A DNA stretch of 17,500 bases from Prasinococcaceae sp. CCMP 1430 (lineage: Eukaryota > Prasinodermophyta > Palmophyllophyceae > Prasinococcales > Prasinococcaceae): NCBI GenBank assembly GCA_013416795.1, contig RQSC01001312.1, positions 1 to 17,500 of the forward strand, written 5' to 3'. The position numbers and the translations under genes were made by a program. Shown here one piece after another: positions 15,020-17,500 of the stretch. Position 1 is the stretch's first letter, and every line of letters starts with the position of its first letter. The notes under the pieces are model-generated. The model had not been told where the DNA came from. It ran no database searches and was given only the letters and a program-made list of their open reading frames with translations.

Positions 15020-15214
15020 AGCCGACGCGCGCGGGCGTACACGTCGCCTGCCGGGCGCGGCGCCCACCAGCCGAATTTGGATGCGCGTACTGCGTTTATC
15101 GAATCCATTTGATGTACATATGAATGACCTTGCAAAATGCAGAATATATTTGGGTTGGTCATAAAATGTGAAAAGTGCGTGGTTGGGGAGTGTGCGTCTG
15201 AGCGTGTATGCGAG

Positions 15215-15244
15215 CGGGTGTGTGGGTGGGTGTGTGGGTGGGTG
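15215..15244 (+). repeat. GT/GGGTG-rich tandem tract
   Basis: Two copies and a partial third of a GGGTGTGTGGGT-like unit lie about 75 bases upstream of the bS20 start codon. It may simply be low-complexity promoter sequence. Confidence 0.6.
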
Positions 15245-15315
15245 CACGCGCGCTCACGTGCCACACCGTGCGCGCGAGCTCTGCCGCGCCGCCCTCCCCC
15301 CCCCTCCCGGCCGCC

Positions 15316-16833
15316 ATGGCGTCGCTCATGACGCCCTTCGCCGCCAAGGCGTCGCCGCTGCTGCCCGCGCCGCGCCGCGCCGCGGCCGTCGCCAAGCAGA
15401 TGTCGCCGCTGTCGACCAAGAAGCGCATCCGCCAGGACGCCGCGCGCCGCGTGGAGAACAAGTCCAAGCTCTCCGAGGCGCGCACGTACATGAAGAAGGT
15501 GCGCGCGAGCGGGCGGTGGCGCGCCAGCGGGAGCGCGCTCGCGCGCGTGGGGGAAGGGTGGGCGCGCGAGAGGGAGGGACAGAGTGGGAGCGAGAGCGGC
15601 CCAGCGCGCGCTGGTGTGCGGAGCGCGGGCGCACGCGCCTCGCCCCGAGCGCTCGCGCGAGCGAGCGTGTGGGGCGGAGAAGGAGGGAGCGCTCGCGCAG
15701 GCGCACGTGCGGACGGCGCGCGCGGCGCGCTGCGCGTGGTGGCCGCGCCCGACACCGAGGAGGAGGTGGAGGACCCGCTCGCGCCGCCGGAGGAGTGGAC
15801 GTCGCCCAAGCCAGGGCGCCGCCCGGACATCTTCCCCGAGTTCGATAAGCTCAAAACGCCGCCGCCGCGCGAGATGCCCGGCGACCCGCCGCTCCCCGAG
15901 GAGGAGGAGGAGGACGAGTTCGCCGAGCCCGCGCCCGAGGAGGACCCGGACAACCCGGACGACCCCGACAGGGATCCGGACGAGGACGAGCCCGAGCCGG
16001 AGAAGGATCAGCCGCCCGAGTGAGCGGGCAGCGCGCGCGCGTGCCCTATCCCCCTTCCCCACCTTTCCCTCCGAGCCGTAACTACAGGCACGCACTCGCC
16101 GGCCTTCGCGCGGCGCCGCACGAGAGCGCGCCCCTCGCTGCGCCCGCCAGACTGCGCGCGAGTGGGTCTGGTGAGTGGCGCGACGCGACGTGCGCGCGGG
16201 GGCCGACGCGCGCCGAGGAGGCTTCCGGGGTCGGACGCGTGCGTGTGCGTGTGAGCAGGGGAGGCGGGGAGTCGGGGGGTGCGGGCCTAGGGCGAATCAG
16301 GAGGCCGCGCGGCGCTGCCGCAGCCGGCGGCGCGGCCCTCCCCCTGCGGCGCCCACCCCCGGCGCTCGGACCCGAGCGCATGGGCCTCGCGCTCGCCCGC
16401 GTGCGTGCCGCCCGTGCCCTCGCGATCGCCTTCCCCCGCGCGCTCGCGGTGCGCGCTCGAACGCGACGGCGCGCCAGTGGGCTCGCTGCGGGGGGTGGTT
16501 GCATGCGGACCGCCGGGGGGGGCGAAGGAACGGCTGGGCGGCCGGTGTGGAGGCGGGCGTCGCTGCGCACGCGCTGCGATTGGTGCGCGACTGGTGACAA
16601 GGCCGGTGCTGACCCCGCTGCTCGCGCTCGCGCAGACCATGGAGGGCTTCAACACCGCCGCTTTCATGAAGGACGCCTCGAAGGCTGAGGAGGCGCAGAA
16701 GACCATGAACGTCGCCTTCCAGAAGATCGACAAGCTCACCAAGGCCAACATCATGACCTCCAACACGGCCGCGCGCCGCAAGGCCAAGCTTGCGCGTGCG
16801 CGCGCCAGCGCGCTCGAGGCCGTCTCCGAGTGA
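15316..16833 (+). CDS. RPS20: Plastid small-subunit ribosomal protein bS20, nuclear-encoded, split by a long intron
   Basis: Proposed exons are 15316-15498 and 16636-16833, joined in phase 0, about 126 residues. The start lies in a textbook GCCGCCATGG context. The leader MASLMTPFAAKASPLLPAPR is Ser/Ala/Pro/Arg-rich and acid-free, like a green-type chloroplast transit peptide. The mature part is bS20: STKKRIRQDAARRVENKSKL, SEARTYMKK, joining to TMEGFNTAAFMKDASKAEEA, then NIMTSNTAARRKAKLARARA. It matches the bS20 order KKR...RR-NKS--S--RT-MKK ... NTAARRK--L. bS20 binds 16S rRNA early in 30S assembly. Its presence as a nuclear gene with this plant-like helix supports a green lineage. The intron is about ten times longer than its neighbours and hosts another coding-like segment. 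Confidence 0.85.
15701..16023 (+). CDS. Acidic, proline-rich C-terminal coding segment inside the RPS20 intron
   Basis: In frame with bS20 exon 1 lies a segment unlike the surrounding low-complexity sequence: LRVVAAPDTEEEVEDPLAPP, EEWTSPKPGRRPDIFPEFDK, LKTPPPREMPGDPPLPEEEE, then an Asp/Glu/Pro repeat ending KDQPPE and a stop. The middle (PGRRPDIFPEFDKLKTP, MPGDP) looks conserved rather than random. A CAG acceptor at 15698-15700 fits a terminal exon, but in that case the incoming intron is phase 1, whereas bS20 exon 1 ends in phase 0. So it is either read through by intron retention, giving a 235-residue protein with the bS20 leader, or belongs to a gene whose first exon I cannot place. A CGTAACTA element follows 53 bases after its stop. 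No family recognised. Confidence 0.5.
16077..16084 (+). terminator. CGTAACTA element after the acidic segment
   Basis: It lies 53 bases after the stop at 16023 and shares GTAACTA with the element after RPS20. If active it would end the acidic-segment transcript inside the RPS20 intron. Inferred from position only. Confidence 0.3.
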
Positions 16834-16862
16834 GCGCGCCTGCGTGCTCGCGTACGGGGTGG

Positions 16863-16870
16863 TGTAACTA
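16863..16870 (+). terminator. TGTAACTA element after RPS20
   Basis: TGTAA lies 30 bases downstream of the RPS20 stop, in a locally AT-rich patch. This matches the green-algal TGTAA polyadenylation signal. Confidence 0.5.
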
Positions 16871-16907
16871 ATTGATCTACTACTACTACCGCGGCTGCGA
16901 CGGGGGA

Positions 16908-16937
16908 GCTGGCTGGCTGGCTGGCTGGCTGGCTGGC
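16908..16937 (+). repeat. GGCT tetranucleotide microsatellite
   Basis: About seven perfect tandem GGCT units. Confidence 0.9.
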
Positions 16938-16968
16938 GCGCGATGCGCGCAGGAAGGGAGCTGGACAG

Positions 16969-16987
16969 CGCGCGCGCGCGCGCGCGC
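16969..16987. repeat. Alternating CG tract
   Basis: Nineteen bases of uninterrupted alternating C and G, a sequence with Z-DNA potential. Similar shorter tracts occur throughout the window. Confidence 0.85.
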
Positions 16988-17157
16988 CCACCGCGTCCGC
17001 AGTCCTCCGGAATCGCAAGCTAGAGCGTTACACTGCTCCTCGTATTAGTAGTTGGCGCCGTGGCCACACGCGCGCACTTTCGGACTCTGGCGCGAGCGCC
17101 GCTCAATCGGCCTCGGCGCCCGCCAGCTTCTCCTTCTGCGCGGCCGCGCGCGCGGCG

Positions 17158-17500
17158 ATGGCGCGGCTGCGCGAGCTGCTCGCGGAGGTCGCCGCCGGCG
17201 GCGGCATCGACGATGAGGGCGCGCGGCAGCGAGCGGTGGAGACCATCGCGAGGGCGCTCGGGCGGCTCTCCACGGGAAAGGTGTGTGTGTGTTTGCCTGT
17301 GTGTGTGTATGTGTGTGTGTGTGTGTGTGTGTGTTTGGGTCTAAGAGAGTCTGGGTGGTGGTGACTTATCAGCTGACTCCGACCCCACCACCGCCACACA
17401 CGCACATACACGCGCGCGCAACAGGTGCCCGCGAGCGAGGTCGACGAGATCAGGACGCTCCTCATCGAGCAGCAGCCGCCACTGCATGCCGCAGCCGCCG
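17158..17500 (+). CDS. Start of an unidentified gene, runs off the window
   Basis: Exon 1 from an ATG at 17158 encodes MARLRELLAEVAAGGG, IDDEGARQRAVETIARALGR and LSTGK, a helical, charged sequence. It ends at a donor inside a GT repeat (17281). Exon 2 starts after an AACAG acceptor at 17425 and continues in phase 0 as VPASEVDEIRTLLIEQQPPL through the window end. The helical exon and the clean phase-0 joint support a real gene, but the frame is also open upstream of the ATG and the start is uncertain. The opposite strand has a competing short frame. No family recognised. Confidence 0.45.
17281..17334 (+). repeat. GT dinucleotide microsatellite at an intron donor
   Basis: An imperfect GT repeat of about 54 bases forms the 5' end of the predicted 144-base intron (17281-17424), so the donor GT is the first repeat unit. 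Confidence 0.85.

Larger units (their letters stand above)
14278..15315. other. Gene-free kilobase with repeats, between divergent genes
   Basis: No convincing coding segment is seen. The first 240 bases are GC-rich and probably include the coiled-coil gene's 5' UTR. From about 14520 to 15180 the base composition is clearly more AT-rich than elsewhere. This part contains a TTTTCGCGGG (E2F-like) motif near 14584, a two-copy tandem repeat, an ATCAAA microsatellite and a TATATTT at about 15142 that may belong to the bS20 promoter. A GT-rich patch and a C-tract precede the bS20 start. Confidence 0.5.
15499..16635 (+). other. Predicted 1,137-nt intron of RPS20
   Basis: Donor: AAGAAG then GTGCGCGCGAGCG. 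Acceptor: CTCGCGCAG then ACCATGGAG. The junction exactly restores the bS20 helix in phase 0. The donor-proximal 237 bases have no stop in the exon 1 frame, so unspliced RNA reads through into the acidic segment ending at 16023. From 16024 to 16635 I see only GC-rich non-coding sequence. Confidence 0.75.
16834..17157. other. Intergenic stretch with simple repeats
   Basis: It contains the RPS20 3' end, a GGCT repeat, a CG-alternating tract and probably the promoter of the next gene. No coding segment is convincing. A minus-strand frame ending at 17103 (AQKEKLAGAEAD) was considered and not accepted. Confidence 0.4.

Noticed and set aside
15215-15244. Telomere-type repeat
   Set aside because: The unit is an irregular GGGTGTGT mix, too short and not TTTAGGG-like; it is treated as promoter low complexity.
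14881-16095. 404-residue minus-strand frame across the RPS20 region
   Set aside because: Antisense to RPS20 exon 1 and the acidic segment. Its apparent repeats (DFDFDF) are the ATCAAA microsatellite read backwards.
17103-17465. Minus-strand frame ending RAIAARAAAQKEKLAGAEAD
   Set aside because: The ending is plausible as a protein C-terminus, but upstream it runs through the GT/AC microsatellite. The plus-strand model has a clean donor, acceptor and matching phase.
1-17500. Bacterial origin, CRISPR array or operon
   Set aside because: Spliced genes, organelle-targeted products, SNARE, KAP and SR sequences show eukaryotic nuclear DNA. No spaced direct repeats of CRISPR type are present.

Overview
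The window looks like nuclear DNA of a very GC-rich unicellular green-lineage eukaryote, probably a flagellate or an alga with flagellate ancestry. Spliceosomal introns interrupt most genes. The anthranilate synthase and cystathionine beta-lyase are plant-type. A ribosomal protein bS20 with a plastid-transit-like leader is nuclear-encoded, with plant-like sequence around its RRVENKSK-SEAR core. There is also a kinesin-II adaptor (KAP) N-terminus, a hybrid histidine kinase tail, an SR-protein exon and mitochondrial complex I and IV genes. Several genes carry a TGTAA or GTAAC element after the stop, reminiscent of the green-algal TGTAA polyadenylation signal. The genus cannot be named from this sequence.

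Layout, left to right. The 3' end of a hybrid histidine kinase (1-1170, +) converges on a GYF / coiled-coil / possible beta-grasp protein (4178-1449, -). Just upstream of the latter is an isolated first exon of an SR-type RNA-binding protein (4296-4213, -). A 0.8 kb gene-poor stretch with one ambiguous base (4783) follows, then complex I subunit NDUFA5 lacking its first exon (5073-5704, +). Next, on the minus strand, a BET1-like Qc-SNARE (to 5916) directly abuts, in another frame, the N-terminal domain of KAP (6806-6439). KAP is head-to-head with SCO1 (6805-7704, +), and the two predicted start codons share one CATG. Cystathionine beta-lyase (9234-8050, -) is divergent from a PH-like / coiled-coil protein (9381-11243, +). 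That is followed by anthranilate synthase alpha (11384-13369, +), which converges at 69 bp on a four-exon small coiled-coil gene (14277-13439, -). A gene-free kilobase holds a two-copy tandem repeat with an ATCAAA-repeat tail. Then come plastid bS20 (15316-16833, +), whose 1.1 kb intron contains a separate acidic, proline-rich coding segment, and the start of a further gene (17158 to the end, +).

Introns are stereotyped. Nearly all donors are GTGCG(C/T) rather than GTRAGT, acceptors are mostly CAG, and every intron I could place with confidence is phase 0. Two are stop-free multiples of three, so they hide inside long open frames.

There is no operon or single pathway here. Products go to plastid metabolism and translation (CBL, ASA, bS20), mitochondrial respiration (NDUFA5, SCO1), secretory traffic (BET1), flagellar transport (KAP) and signalling. 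The most unusual points are the KAP/BET1 junction, the shared KAP/SCO1 start, the orphan SR exon and the coding segment in the bS20 intron.
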